This document shows positions 1-8,469 of a stretch of DNA of 64,000 nt, in pieces. How positions within the stretch are numbered: the stretch's first letter is position 1; every line of letters begins with the position of its first letter. The notes beneath the pieces were generated by a model. The model was not told the origin of the DNA, did not search any database, and saw nothing but the letters and a program-made list of their open reading frames with translations. Location: NCBI RefSeq assembly GCF_000737325.1, contig NZ_CP011125.1, positions 8,184,001 through 8,248,000 of the forward strand. The letters run 5' to 3'. The stretch comes from Sandaracinus amylolyticus (lineage in GTDB: Bacteria; Myxococcota_A; Polyangia; Polyangiales; Sandaracinaceae). Both the position numbers and the translations under genes were made by a program.

Positions 1-43
1 CCTGCTCGAAGGAGCGACCGCTCGCCGTGCCGGACGAGATCAC
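1..43 (-). CDS. Possible start of the next gene in the RsbR operon (partial)
   Basis: An open frame begins at a GTG whose last bases overlap the TGA of the STAS gene (GTGA, 4-nt overlap) and stays open to the window edge. It reads about 14 residues, beginning (M)ISSGTASGRSFEQ. Four-base overlaps are the usual coupling in this genome. In rsb loci the gene after rsbR is usually rsbS or rsbT, but the few residues seen do not identify a family. The call rests only on the overlap. Confidence 0.3.
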   Translation of the reverse strand, partial: MISSGTASGRSFEQ

Positions 44-924
44 GACAGCCGCGCGTCGCGCGCCTCGGCGACGCCCTCGCGGCGGCGCAGCTCGAAGCCG
101 ACGAGCGAGAGCGCGAGCCCGAGCCCGGTCTGCAGATCGCTGAGCGTCTCGATGCCGCTCCAGTCGATGCCCATCTCGACGATGGTCTCCGCGGCTGCGT
201 CCGAGAGCCCCGTCACGATCGGACGCGCGCCCTTGAGCCGCGCGGCGCCGATCGCCTTCGTGAGGTGGTTCGCGACGCTGGTGTCGATCACCGCGACGCC
301 GGTGACGTCGAGGATCACGACCTGCGCGCGGTGCTCGCGGATACCGGCGAGGAGCGCGCGCAGGATGTCGCGCGCGCGCCGCGTGTCGACGCTGCCGACG
401 ATGGGCATGACGATGATGCGATCGAGCAGCGGGATGATCGGCGTCGACAGCTCGCGGATCGCGGCCTGCTGCGCGTCGATGACCTCTTGCTGCAGGCGCT
501 CCTGTGCGGCGAGCGCGTCGTTGCGCTCGCGGATGCGCGCGCCGAGGTGCATGTCGAGGCTGAACGCGACGTGCTCGCTCGCGAGGAGCATCTGCTCGCA
601 GACAGCGAGCTTCCACTGCTCGTGCGGCACCTCGGGCGCATCGCGCCACGCGAGCTGGACCGCCTGGTACATCACGCGCGCCGCTTCCGACACGCTCGCC
701 GCTGTCGCCTGCTTCGCCGCGAGCACGCGCGTGACGAGCTCCTCGATGAAGCCGCCCCACTGCGACTCACCGCGCAGCGACGAGACCAGCTGACGGACGG
801 TCGGCTCCATGAGCTTCTTGATCAGCTCGGGCGGTCGCGGATCGGCGTGCTCGGTTCGACGCAGCGTCGCGTAGTGATCGAGCACGACGTCGATGTGCTC
901 CTCGATCCACCGATCCACTTCCAT
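40..924 (-). CDS. RsbR-like stressosome protein with C-terminal STAS domain
   Basis: 294 residues. Residues 1-150 are helical and lack a recognisable Pfam-type signature, as in the variable sensory half of RsbR. A linker (RELSTPIIPLLDRI, about 158-170) leads into a STAS domain (about 162-280). Two threonines fall where RsbR is phosphorylated by the RsbT kinase: T181 in VGSVDTRRAR and T215 in VIDTSVANHL, 34 residues apart as are T171 and T205 of Bacillus RsbR. The family forms the stressosome, a cytoplasmic signalling shell. A clear GGAGGT lies 6 nt upstream of the ATG (931-936). No rsbS/rsbT is visible; they may lie beyond the edge. Family assignment is firm; the signal sensed is unknown. Confidence 0.85.
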   Translation of the reverse strand: MEVDRWIEEHIDVVLDHYATLRRTEHADPRPPELIKKLMEPTVRQLVSSLRGESQWGGFIEELVTRVLAAKQATAASVSEAARVMYQAVQLAWRDAPEVPHEQWKLAVCEQMLLASEHVAFSLDMHLGARIRERNDALAAQERLQQEVIDAQQAAIRELSTPIIPLLDRIIVMPIVGSVDTRRARDILRALLAGIREHRAQVVILDVTGVAVIDTSVANHLTKAIGAARLKGARPIVTGLSDAAAETIVEMGIDWSGIETLSDLQTGLGLALSLVGFELRRREGVAEARDARLS

Positions 925-1104
925 CCACGCACCTCCGCACTGTCGGCTTCTTTCAGCACTGCAAAGCGCGCGTTTCGTATCTGCAGTACGCGCGCTCGAA
1001 TCACGCGCGATCTCGCCGCGCGACTCGACTGCAGCGCTCGAATGGCAAGAGCCTCGCCAGTCCGCCGCGGTGGCGATGGGGTGCGTCGCGCAGGAGGTGC
1101 GTGA

Positions 1105-2046
1105 TCAGCGCGCGACGACGACGTCGAGGCGGCACGCGCTCGCGCCGAGATGACCGTCGCGCACCACGAGCCAGAGCGCCTGCGGGCCCTCTTCGTCGGG
1201 CGCGGTCCACTCGCTCGCGCGCTCGGGCGGTCGCGTCGTGAACTCCGAGATCCCACCCGCGGTGGCGAGCCACGTGTAGTACGCGTTCTCGCGAGCAGTG
1301 GCGAGGCCGCCGGTGAAGTCGAAGATCGGAAAGGTCTCGAGCCAGGGCTCTTCGTCGAGACCGGGCGGCAGCACCGGCACGAGCTCGATCTCTGCGCCCG
1401 GCTCGACCGTGGGCACCACGCCGTCCGCGGCGGCGCACGTGAAGTCGAACGGATCGCCGGTCCCCGTGATCATCGTCGTGCCGAAGAGGAACGTCGGCGG
1501 CGGCGGGTTGGTCGTCGGCGTCTCGCGCGTCGTCATCGCGACGCGCTTGAAGCCCGCGACGACGACCTCGCCGTTCGCATCGAGCACCTGGACGTCGACG
1601 AAGAACGCGAGCCCGGTCGTCGCGAGCAGCGTCTCGAACGTCGTCAGGTCGAACCCGCCCGCGGCCGCGAGCGCGCGCAGCGTGTCGACGAGCTCCGCGG
1701 TGCGCTCGCCGCGCACGACGTAGGGCTCACCCTCGGGCAGCATCTGCTCGTCGCACTCGGGCGTGCCGGGCAGCTCGATCTCGCGGAAGCCGCTCGCGCG
1801 CAGCACCTCTTGGGCGTCGATGCACGAGAGCCAGCGCAGCGCGAGCGGGCGCGCGACGTCCTCGGGGATCGAGATCATCGCGTCGACGAGCAGGTCCTCG
1901 CCCGGCGCGGCCTCGGGCGGCTCGCCGGCGATCGCGAGGATGCGCGGCGTGCGGACGATCGTCGGGGAGTCGAGGCTCTCCGTGCACGCCGTCGCGAGCA
2001 GCGCGAGCGCCAGGATCGAGCATCGGAGTCGGAGACTGGCACGCAT
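1105..2046 (-). CDS. Lipoprotein paired with TonB-dependent receptor
   Basis: 313 residues. The N-terminus is a lipoprotein signal peptide with lipobox LATAC, so Cys21 or nearby is the acylated residue and the protein should sit on the outer membrane. The ATG overlaps the TGA of the upstream TonB-dependent receptor (TGATG), which means translational coupling. The remainder is acidic, with a few Cys, and matches no enzyme family I recognise; an immunoglobulin-like or cadherin-like beta fold is possible but unproven. By position it resembles the lipoprotein partners of outer-membrane receptors (SusD-like in role, not in sequence). A longer frame starting further upstream exists but is the shadow of the receptor gene. 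Confidence 0.75.
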   Translation of the reverse strand: MRASLRLRCSILALALLATACTESLDSPTIVRTPRILAIAGEPPEAAPGEDLLVDAMISIPEDVARPLALRWLSCIDAQEVLRASGFREIELPGTPECDEQMLPEGEPYVVRGERTAELVDTLRALAAAGGFDLTTFETLLATTGLAFFVDVQVLDANGEVVVAGFKRVAMTTRETPTTNPPPPTFLFGTTMITGTGDPFDFTCAAADGVVPTVEPGAEIELVPVLPPGLDEEPWLETFPIFDFTGGLATARENAYYTWLATAGGISEFTTRPPERASEWTAPDEEGPQALWLVVRDGHLGASACRLDVVVAR

Positions 2047-4484
2047 CACGGGTCGTAGGCGGCGCGGATCCCGAGCGTGCCGAGGATCGGAACGCCCGGC
2101 AGCGGGACGCTGCGCTGGTAGTCGTATTGATAGACGAGGCCTTCGGCGTTCTCGGCGTAATAGACGTTCAGGACCTCGAGGAACACAGTGCCGCGGATCA
2201 CGTTGTCGATGTTGAAGTCGCGATCGACGCGCAGATCGAGCTGGTGATAGATCGGCAGTCGGCTCGTCGTGCCGGTGAACGTCGGGTCGTAGTCGTTCGC
2301 GTCCGCGTCGTACACGCCGCCTCGGATGTCCTCGATGGGGCGGCCGCTCGCGAGCACGAATCGACCGCCGAAGCGCCAGCCGTCGACGTAGTAGCTCGCG
2401 ACCAGGTTGAGCACGTGCTCCTGGTCCTGGTTGAAGAGCTCCCAGCCCTCGAGGCGACGCCGCTCGCTGCGCGAGAGCGTGTACGAGACCCACGCGTAGA
2501 AGCCCTCGGTGACGGGCCGGCGGATCAGCACCTCGAGGCCGTACGCGCGGCCCTCCTGATCGGCGCGGAAGAACTCGCGGCGCGGCTGTCCGTCGGGACC
2601 GGTCCCGACCGCCGACGTGAACCGCGCGAGGTCGAACATGTGCGAGTAGAAGCCGTTCACCTCGACGTCGATGTCGAAGGGCAGATCGATCTCGGTGCCG
2701 ACAGAGTTCTGCCACGAGCGCGTCGGGCCGAGCCCGGGATTGCCGCCCGTCGAGATCGTCTGCACCGCGATCGGCGGCTGCGTGAAGAGCCCCGAGCCCG
2801 CCTTGAGCAGCCACTCGGGCAGCACGCGCCAGCGCGCGACGACGCGCGGATCGGGCGCGACCGTCGTGACGCTGCCGTAGCGCAGCACGTCCATGCGCAC
2901 GCCGAGGCTCACCTCGACGGGATCGAAGCGCAGCACGCCCTCGGCGTACGCGCCCGGCGTGCCGCGCGCGGCCGTCGACGTGAGCCGGATGAGCTGCGGA
3001 TCGAAGACCGGTCGCGGGTACTCGCCGAGCCCGGAGGGCGCGGGCGCGGTGACGTCGACCTGCGTGGTCGAGCCCGCGAGATCGAGCCCGGTGTTGAAGC
3101 CGAGCCACGGCGCGACGTTGAGAGCGATGTCGAGGCGCAGGCCGGTGTTGAACGTCTCGAGCTCGAAGCGCTGTCGCGCCTCGCCGACGTTCGCGCTGCC
3201 GAAGAACTGCCCGTCGCGGCCCACGGTGCCGGAGAGCGTGACCGTCGAGCCCTCGCCGATGCGCCAGACGAAGCGCGCGATGATGCGCTGGAAGTTGATG
3301 GTGATCGCGGTGTTCGAGCCCGCCGACGTCGCGCCGCCGCCGATCGCGCCGGTCTGATCGAGCGTGTCCTCGGAGCCGAAGAGGAACACCGACGCGCTGA
3401 AGCCGCGATCGAATCGATACTGCGCGCGCAGCTGGTAGTCGGTGTACTGGAGCGAGAGCCCGTCGATGAAGAGCGGGAGCAGCAGCTCGTAGTACGAGCG
3501 GCGGAACGCGAGCGACACCGAGCCGCGCCCGCCGTCCCACGGCATCGCGAGCACCACCGCGGCGCGCAGCGCGTCGAGCGAGAGCTCCGCGCGGATCTCG
3601 CGCGGCACCGGCTGCGTGGTGTCGACGGCGATGAGGCCACCGCTGAACCGACCGTACGCCACCGGGTAATTGCCGGGATAGAAGCGCAGCCGCTCGACGT
3701 AGTCGTTCGCGATCACCGCGGGGCCGAACCCGAAGTGATAGAGGATCGGCACCGGGAAGCCGTCGATCATGAACCCGGTGTTGTTGAAGTTCGCGCCGCG
3801 CACGACGTAGAAGCCGATGCCGAACGGCGAGCGCGAGACGCCGGGCAGCGACGCGACGACGCGCAGCGGCTCGCCGAACGTGCCGGGCACGGTGCTGAGC
3901 TCCGCGCCTGTCAGCGTGATGCGCGTGGTCGCGCCGGGCTCGGGGCGATCGACGGTCGCGCGCGCGCCGAACGTCGGCGTTTCCTCCGGCGGCGGCACGA
4001 TCTCGGTGTCCTCGCCCTCTGGCGGAGGCGTGGTCTCGCCCTCGGGCGTCGGCGTCTCTTCCGCGGGCGGGGTCGGCGTCTCGACCGGAGCGGGAGGAGG
4101 CGCGGGCTCGGGCACGCTGATGCGATAGCGGAAGCGGATGCGCGCGGGGATGGGCTGACCGTCGCGCGTCGCAGGCTCGAAGCGCATGCCGCGCGCGGCC
4201 TCGAGCACCAGCGCGTCGACGTCCTCGCGGAGCGGCGTCGCGATCTGCGCGTCGCCCACCGATCCGTCGGCGGCGATCGTGATCAGCAGCTCGACCGACG
4301 CCTCCGGGGGCAGCGGCTCCGCGCCCTCGGGGAGCTCGACGGGCGGGGACTCGATCAAGCGCGGTGGCGTCAGCGCGGGGCGCGGCGCCTCCTGCGGTGT
4401 GCCCGGGCCGATCTCCTGAGCGCGCGCGACCGTCGGCGCGATCGCGATCGCCAGCGCGAGGACGATTCCCGAAGCGAAGCGCAC
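2046..4484 (-). CDS. TonB-dependent outer-membrane receptor with N-terminal TonB-type domain
   Basis: 812 residues, GTG start. Signal peptide about 1-22 (cut after ARAQ). Residues about 48-124 resemble the C-terminal domain of TonB (VELLITIAADGSVGDAQ, then a MRFEPATRDGQPIPARIRFRYRI-like strand region). A Pro/Glu/Thr-rich linker follows (about 125-180), then a plug domain (about 190-290, with LPGVSRSPFGIGFYVVRG and YPVAYGRFSGGLI) and a 22-strand-type barrel rich in alternating aromatic strands to the C-terminus. It should import a large or scarce substrate using TonB-ExbBD energy; no substrate can be named. The TGA overlaps the ATG of the next lipoprotein gene. The N-terminal TonB-type domain is not part of the usual plug/barrel architecture. 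Confidence 0.88.
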   Translation of the reverse strand: MRFASGIVLALAIAIAPTVARAQEIGPGTPQEAPRPALTPPRLIESPPVELPEGAEPLPPEASVELLITIAADGSVGDAQIATPLREDVDALVLEAARGMRFEPATRDGQPIPARIRFRYRISVPEPAPPPAPVETPTPPAEETPTPEGETTPPPEGEDTEIVPPPEETPTFGARATVDRPEPGATTRITLTGAELSTVPGTFGEPLRVVASLPGVSRSPFGIGFYVVRGANFNNTGFMIDGFPVPILYHFGFGPAVIANDYVERLRFYPGNYPVAYGRFSGGLIAVDTTQPVPREIRAELSLDALRAAVVLAMPWDGGRGSVSLAFRRSYYELLLPLFIDGLSLQYTDYQLRAQYRFDRGFSASVFLFGSEDTLDQTGAIGGGATSAGSNTAITINFQRIIARFVWRIGEGSTVTLSGTVGRDGQFFGSANVGEARQRFELETFNTGLRLDIALNVAPWLGFNTGLDLAGSTTQVDVTAPAPSGLGEYPRPVFDPQLIRLTSTAARGTPGAYAEGVLRFDPVEVSLGVRMDVLRYGSVTTVAPDPRVVARWRVLPEWLLKAGSGLFTQPPIAVQTISTGGNPGLGPTRSWQNSVGTEIDLPFDIDVEVNGFYSHMFDLARFTSAVGTGPDGQPRREFFRADQEGRAYGLEVLIRRPVTEGFYAWVSYTLSRSERRRLEGWELFNQDQEHVLNLVASYYVDGWRFGGRFVLASGRPIEDIRGGVYDADANDYDPTFTGTTSRLPIYHQLDLRVDRDFNIDNVIRGTVFLEVLNVYYAENAEGLVYQYDYQRSVPLPGVPILGTLGIRAAYDP

Positions 4485-4530
4485 GACCGCTGTCTATCCG
4501 GATGCGAGCACGAGCGCCAGATGCTCGTCG

Positions 4531-6153
4531 TCAGGGATCGACACAATGGGCGATACCGCGGATCTCGCAGTCACCGCCGTTGCGGTCGTGCTCGCGACAC
4601 CCGAAGCCCGCGCTGCTCCCGCCGAGCGTACCGAGGATCGAGAGCTCGCCGCCGGAGGTGCCCTCTTCACCGACCCAGCACCGTCCCTCGAGCCCGACGT
4701 CGGACGTGCGAACGACCTGGATCATGTCGCGCGGCACGGAGGCCAGATGCGCGTCCGTCACCGATCCCCACTCGAGGTTGCACGCCGCGCGCGCCCCCGC
4801 GAGCGTGCCCCCGTCAGGGCAGACGATCTCTCCGCGGCATCCCGCGTTGTGGCTCGATCGGGAGCACGCGAACGCGATCTCACGCGCGGGGCGAAGCGTC
4901 GGCGTCGACGCGTAGTCGAGATCACCGTCGACGCAGGTGACGTCGACGGGCGACTCGAACGGACGTCCGTAGCCATCCGTCGAGAGCCGGACGCTCTCGC
5001 CGTGAGGGACGAACCGCGGCACGTGCGCGTCGCGCACGAAGCAGCCCGATGGCCGCGAGATCGCGCTCGTCACCGTCGTGTTCCCCTCCACGTGGTTCGG
5101 GACGTTCGTGACCGGCCACTCGGTGTGGAGCACCTCACCGGGGGATCGGCTGTAGATCTGGTTCTGCATCACGGCATTCCATCGCGTGTAGTCGCGATCG
5201 TCGGCGCCGCTCCCGTACGGATAGTCGAGATCCTGATGGCAGAAACGATGTGTGGAGAAGCCGTCGTCGGCGCCGAAGAACACGCCCGGGTACGGACCGC
5301 GGTAGCGCTCGTAATAGAAGACGTTGTTGATGATCTCGTTGCGCTGTGAAGGCGTGAATCGAACCATCGAGCGCTCGCCGCAATTGCGATAGAGATAGAT
5401 GCCACCGCGGTCGAGATTCGAGATCCAATTGGCGATGAAGCGGTTCTCCTCCGACGAGTCGAGCGCGATGACCTCGCGTCGCGTCTCGGTGTCGAACACG
5501 CAGTCGCGGATCGTCGCGCCTCTCGACTCCGCATCCATGTAGAGCGCGGTGCTGTTCGAACGGCCGGTGAAGTACGAGCGCACGACCGTCGTGTCCTGCA
5601 CGCCGATCGAGACGTAGAGCGGAATGCCGCCGAGGCCGACGAACGTGACGTCCTCGAACGTGATGCGACGCGGAGCTGCTTCGCGGACACGCGCGACGTG
5701 GCCGAACGGGACGTGCGACGAGCGCGTCGCCTCGTCGGTCCAGCGACCCGTGCCCATCCCTTGGATGCGCACGTTCCCGTGGATCTCGCAGTCGCGGATC
5801 GTCACGTCGGTGACGGGATCCCAGATGCCGAGCCCTTCGATCGACGACGAGCCGATGCGCTCCGACACGATCAAGATCGTCGCCGGCGCATGTGCGCTGC
5901 CGAGCGCTCCGCCGTGGCAATCGAGCGACGTGCCGCTGCTGGCCGCGCCGGAGAAGACGAGCGTGCGCGTGATCGCCGCCGTCATGAGCGGCGTGAGATC
6001 GACGTCGCACTCGACGCGCGCCAGCGAGTCGTCGCCGTCGACCGGCGCGATGATGCGCGTGAGCTCCTCGTCCGTGCACGGCGCCGCCAGCGCAATGGAT
6101 GGCGCCACCACGATCCACGCCGAGATCACTGCTGGGGCGAACGATCGGAGCAT
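4531..6153 (-). CDS. Secreted right-handed parallel beta-helix protein
   Basis: 540 residues. Signal peptide about 1-23 (MLRSFAPAVISAWIVVAPSIALA, cut before APCTDEE). The middle (about 90-350) has the pattern of a right-handed parallel beta-helix: repeated turns such as VTIRDCEIHGNVRI, ITFEDVTFVGLG, ATIRDCVFDTET and NRFIANWISNLDRGGIYLYRN. This fold occurs in pectate lyases, polygalacturonases and other carbohydrate-active or surface proteins. The C-terminal part is Cys-rich (about ten Cys) and probably disulfide-bonded. I do not see a catalytic motif that fixes an activity. It is divergently oriented to the exported protein at 6232 with a 78-bp gap. The frame is open further upstream, but the start chosen gives a proper signal peptide. 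Confidence 0.75.
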   Translation of the reverse strand: MLRSFAPAVISAWIVVAPSIALAAPCTDEELTRIIAPVDGDDSLARVECDVDLTPLMTAAITRTLVFSGAASSGTSLDCHGGALGSAHAPATILIVSERIGSSSIEGLGIWDPVTDVTIRDCEIHGNVRIQGMGTGRWTDEATRSSHVPFGHVARVREAAPRRITFEDVTFVGLGGIPLYVSIGVQDTTVVRSYFTGRSNSTALYMDAESRGATIRDCVFDTETRREVIALDSSEENRFIANWISNLDRGGIYLYRNCGERSMVRFTPSQRNEIINNVFYYERYRGPYPGVFFGADDGFSTHRFCHQDLDYPYGSGADDRDYTRWNAVMQNQIYSRSPGEVLHTEWPVTNVPNHVEGNTTVTSAISRPSGCFVRDAHVPRFVPHGESVRLSTDGYGRPFESPVDVTCVDGDLDYASTPTLRPAREIAFACSRSSHNAGCRGEIVCPDGGTLAGARAACNLEWGSVTDAHLASVPRDMIQVVRTSDVGLEGRCWVGEEGTSGGELSILGTLGGSSAGFGCREHDRNGGDCEIRGIAHCVDP

Positions 6154-6231
6154 GCGGCGCTCAACCGGAAATCGTCTGTCACGCGGATATCGCGCGTGCA
6201 AGAACCGCCCTCGCGCGTCAGAAAGCGCGCC

Positions 6232-7143
6232 GTGAGCCACGCGATCGTCGGCCCTCTCGTGCTCGCGTCGGTGCTGACGGCGTCGGTCGCAACGGCCCAG
6301 ACCAGGACCGGAGAGTCGCTCGATCCCGCGATCGAGCGGCGCATCTCCGGCGAGATCGCGGGCGGTGCGTGGCACCCGATCCTGGGCGGCTACACGCTCT
6401 TCGGCTCGCTCGCGGCGTTCGCGAGCGGTCGCGTCGGTGTGTGGAGCCGCGACGAGCGCGGCCTCGGCACGATCGAGCTCGAAGGCACGCTGCGCGGGTA
6501 TTTCGGACGGACCTACGAGCACGTCGGCACGTTCCTGTGCTGCGCGATCGGCGGCTCGACGATGTCGCTGATGTTCGGCTGGAGTGATGGCGCGAGCATC
6601 CGCCTGCGCGGCGGGCCGGCGGTCGTGTTGCCCTTCGCGATGCTCAACGGCGACAGCCGCCGCGCCGAGCGCATGACTCACTTCGGCCACGCGATCGTCG
6701 GTCTGTGGGATCGCTGGGACGGCTTCGTGCACGGTCCCGGCATGCTCGCTCGCGGCGACGTGGACGCCCGCGCGGGCGCGCTCCTCGCGGGTGGAGATCT
6801 CGCGGTCGGCGCGTCGTTGTGGCTGCTCGACGCGAACGAAGAGACACCAGTCGCGGTCGCGTTCTATCAGGTCGGTGCGTACGTCGGCGCCCAGGCGACC
6901 GATTGGCTCGCGATCGGCGCGCGCGTCCAGCTCGCCGGATGGAGCGACGGTGGTGGCACGCCGAACGTCGTCAGCCGGCCCGCGGACGCGCAGCTCTCGC
7001 TCGTGCCGTTCGTACGATTCCTCGTTCGCCCCGGCTTCGTCGAGGTCCGCGGCACGCTGAACCTCGACGAGCCGGAGGGCCTCGCGACGCGCTCGAAGGT
7101 GTGGGGCGTTCGCATCGCCGGCGGGGTCGAGCTGGGGCCCTGA
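6232..7143 (+). CDS. Exported protein of unknown function
   Basis: 303 residues from a GTG start, chosen because it gives a standard signal peptide (SHAIVGPLVLASVLTASVATAQ, cut after AQ). The mature part has alternating hydrophobic and small residues, many Gly, and ends in a short strand (VWGVRIAGGVELGP). This could be an outer-membrane beta-barrel of 10-12 strands, which would suit the size, but that is inference from residue pattern only. A pair of Cys (FLCCAIG) lies in the middle. No family recognised. It is convergent with the pectinacetylesterase-like gene, with 21 bp between stops. Confidence 0.65.
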   Translation: MSHAIVGPLVLASVLTASVATAQTRTGESLDPAIERRISGEIAGGAWHPILGGYTLFGSLAAFASGRVGVWSRDERGLGTIELEGTLRGYFGRTYEHVGTFLCCAIGGSTMSLMFGWSDGASIRLRGGPAVVLPFAMLNGDSRRAERMTHFGHAIVGLWDRWDGFVHGPGMLARGDVDARAGALLAGGDLAVGASLWLLDANEETPVAVAFYQVGAYVGAQATDWLAIGARVQLAGWSDGGGTPNVVSRPADAQLSLVPFVRFLVRPGFVEVRGTLNLDEPEGLATRSKVWGVRIAGGVELGP

Positions 7144-7173
7144 TCCCGCGGGCGCGCGTTCTCGCTAGGGCCC
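7135..7173. terminator. Candidate bidirectional hairpin between convergent genes
   Basis: A 7-bp perfect inverted repeat (GGGCCCT / AGGGCCC) brackets the stop codons of the two convergent genes, with a 25-nt GC-rich loop. There is no T tract on either strand, so this is only a candidate. Confidence 0.3.
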
Positions 7174-8388
7174 GACGTTCGACCACGCCTCGTCGCCGTC
7201 GATCAGCTGACCGACCCACGCGCCGAGCGTCGTTCCGTCCTGCGACACGCTGCCGAGGCTGCGCCCCACGAACGTGTGGAAGTCGCCCTCTTGATAGAAC
7301 GTGCGGAAGTTGTCGTGCGGCCCGAGGATGCGATCGCGCAGATCGATCACGCCCTCTTCGAACATCGCCGCGGACATCGACTGCGGGAAGTTGCAGCGCG
7401 GGCTCAGCCCGTACCCGAAGAACGTGCGGAACGTGCGATCGGCGGTGCTCGAGAGGAACCCGAAGCGCCGATCCGGATACTTGAGCGCGAGGTAGGTCCA
7501 CACGGCCGAGAGCCCGCCGCCGTCGTCCGCGGTGCACGCGGTGCAGTCCGCGGGCACCGCGAGGCCCCAGTAGTCGCGCGCGATCGACTGCAAGCACGGC
7601 CGCAGGTACTCGTCGTCGAGCACCGGGCCGGAGTCGTCGAGCATGTGCACCGGCGTGCACCCGAACGCCTGCTGCACCTGATCGAAGTTCGCGAACGCGC
7701 CGAGCCCGCCCGCGCTCGCACCGGTGAGCAGCACGAGCTCGCTCTCGCGGAACGTCGGCACGAGTCGACGCAGGTACTCGTGCACGTTGTCGAACCCGAC
7801 CTGCTCGCGGCCCTCGAAGCCGTCGGGGTTCGTGCCCGCGTGCGCGTCGCCCGTGCAGTACGGCACGTAGACGTAGTTCCAGTCGCGCATCGGGTTCGCT
7901 TCGTCGCCGCGGCGGAAGATCCCGTAGTTCGAGATCTGCCCCGACGAGCCCGCGAGATCGTCGCCGTCGAACCCGTTGATCCCGGCGACGCCCGAGCACG
8001 TGATCGAGTCGAAGCACGCGCCGCCGCCCTCGAGATAGATCACGAGGCGATCGCTCCCTCCGGGCGCGAGGTTCACGCCGATGCCGGTCGAGCTGCCGTT
8101 CATGCAGTGCGCGTCGGGGAACGGCACGAACGTCCACGTGCCCTCCTCGAGCCCGGTGATCGCGTCGCCCTCGTCGTCGAGCCCCCAGGTCTCGCACGCG
8201 CCGGGATCCGGCACGACGATCGGGCCCGCGTCGCGGTACGCGCGACCTCCGTCGTCGGCTGGTCCGGTGCCTGCGTCGACGTCTTGCATCGCGGCATCGA
8301 TCACGTCGGAGGGCGCGTCGTCACCTCCGCATGCGAACAGAGAGAGCGAGAGCGAGCTGAGAACGAGCGAAGCGATCCGGCGCGTCAT
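7165..8388 (-). CDS. Pectinacetylesterase/Notum-family lipoprotein
   Basis: 407 residues. Lipobox LFAC places the acylated Cys at residue 20; an Asp/Ala-rich linker follows. The body matches the pectinacetylesterase (Notum-like) alpha/beta-hydrolase family: VIYLEGGGACFD (oxyanion region), YVPYCTGDAHAG, the nucleophile elbow LLTGASAGGLG (Ser), MLDDSGPV (likely acid), and EGDFHTFV (catalytic His). The family removes acetyl or acyl esters from polysaccharides or lipidated proteins. Cys are frequent, as is normal for the extracellular family. It probably acts on the outer surface. The parallel beta-helix protein nearby would fit a polysaccharide-directed role, but this is a guess and the substrate is unknown. 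Confidence 0.82.
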   Translation of the reverse strand: MTRRIASLVLSSLSLSLFACGGDDAPSDVIDAAMQDVDAGTGPADDGGRAYRDAGPIVVPDPGACETWGLDDEGDAITGLEEGTWTFVPFPDAHCMNGSSTGIGVNLAPGGSDRLVIYLEGGGACFDSITCSGVAGINGFDGDDLAGSSGQISNYGIFRRGDEANPMRDWNYVYVPYCTGDAHAGTNPDGFEGREQVGFDNVHEYLRRLVPTFRESELVLLTGASAGGLGAFANFDQVQQAFGCTPVHMLDDSGPVLDDEYLRPCLQSIARDYWGLAVPADCTACTADDGGGLSAVWTYLALKYPDRRFGFLSSTADRTFRTFFGYGLSPRCNFPQSMSAAMFEEGVIDLRDRILGPHDNFRTFYQEGDFHTFVGRSLGSVSQDGTTLGAWVGQLIDGDEAWSNVGP

Positions 8389-8469
8389 CGGTCCACCTCC
8401 GCGGGCGCTGGGTCGCGTGATCGTATCAGCGCGATCAAGCGTCGCTCGCGTCCCGCGTTGGACCCGCCG

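Noticed and set aside
2127-4940. A long open frame on the plus strand opposite the TonB receptor
   Set aside because: Arg/Glu/Asp/Ala-dominated, no domain, and it runs opposite a well-supported gene; this is the usual high-GC shadow of a real coding strand.
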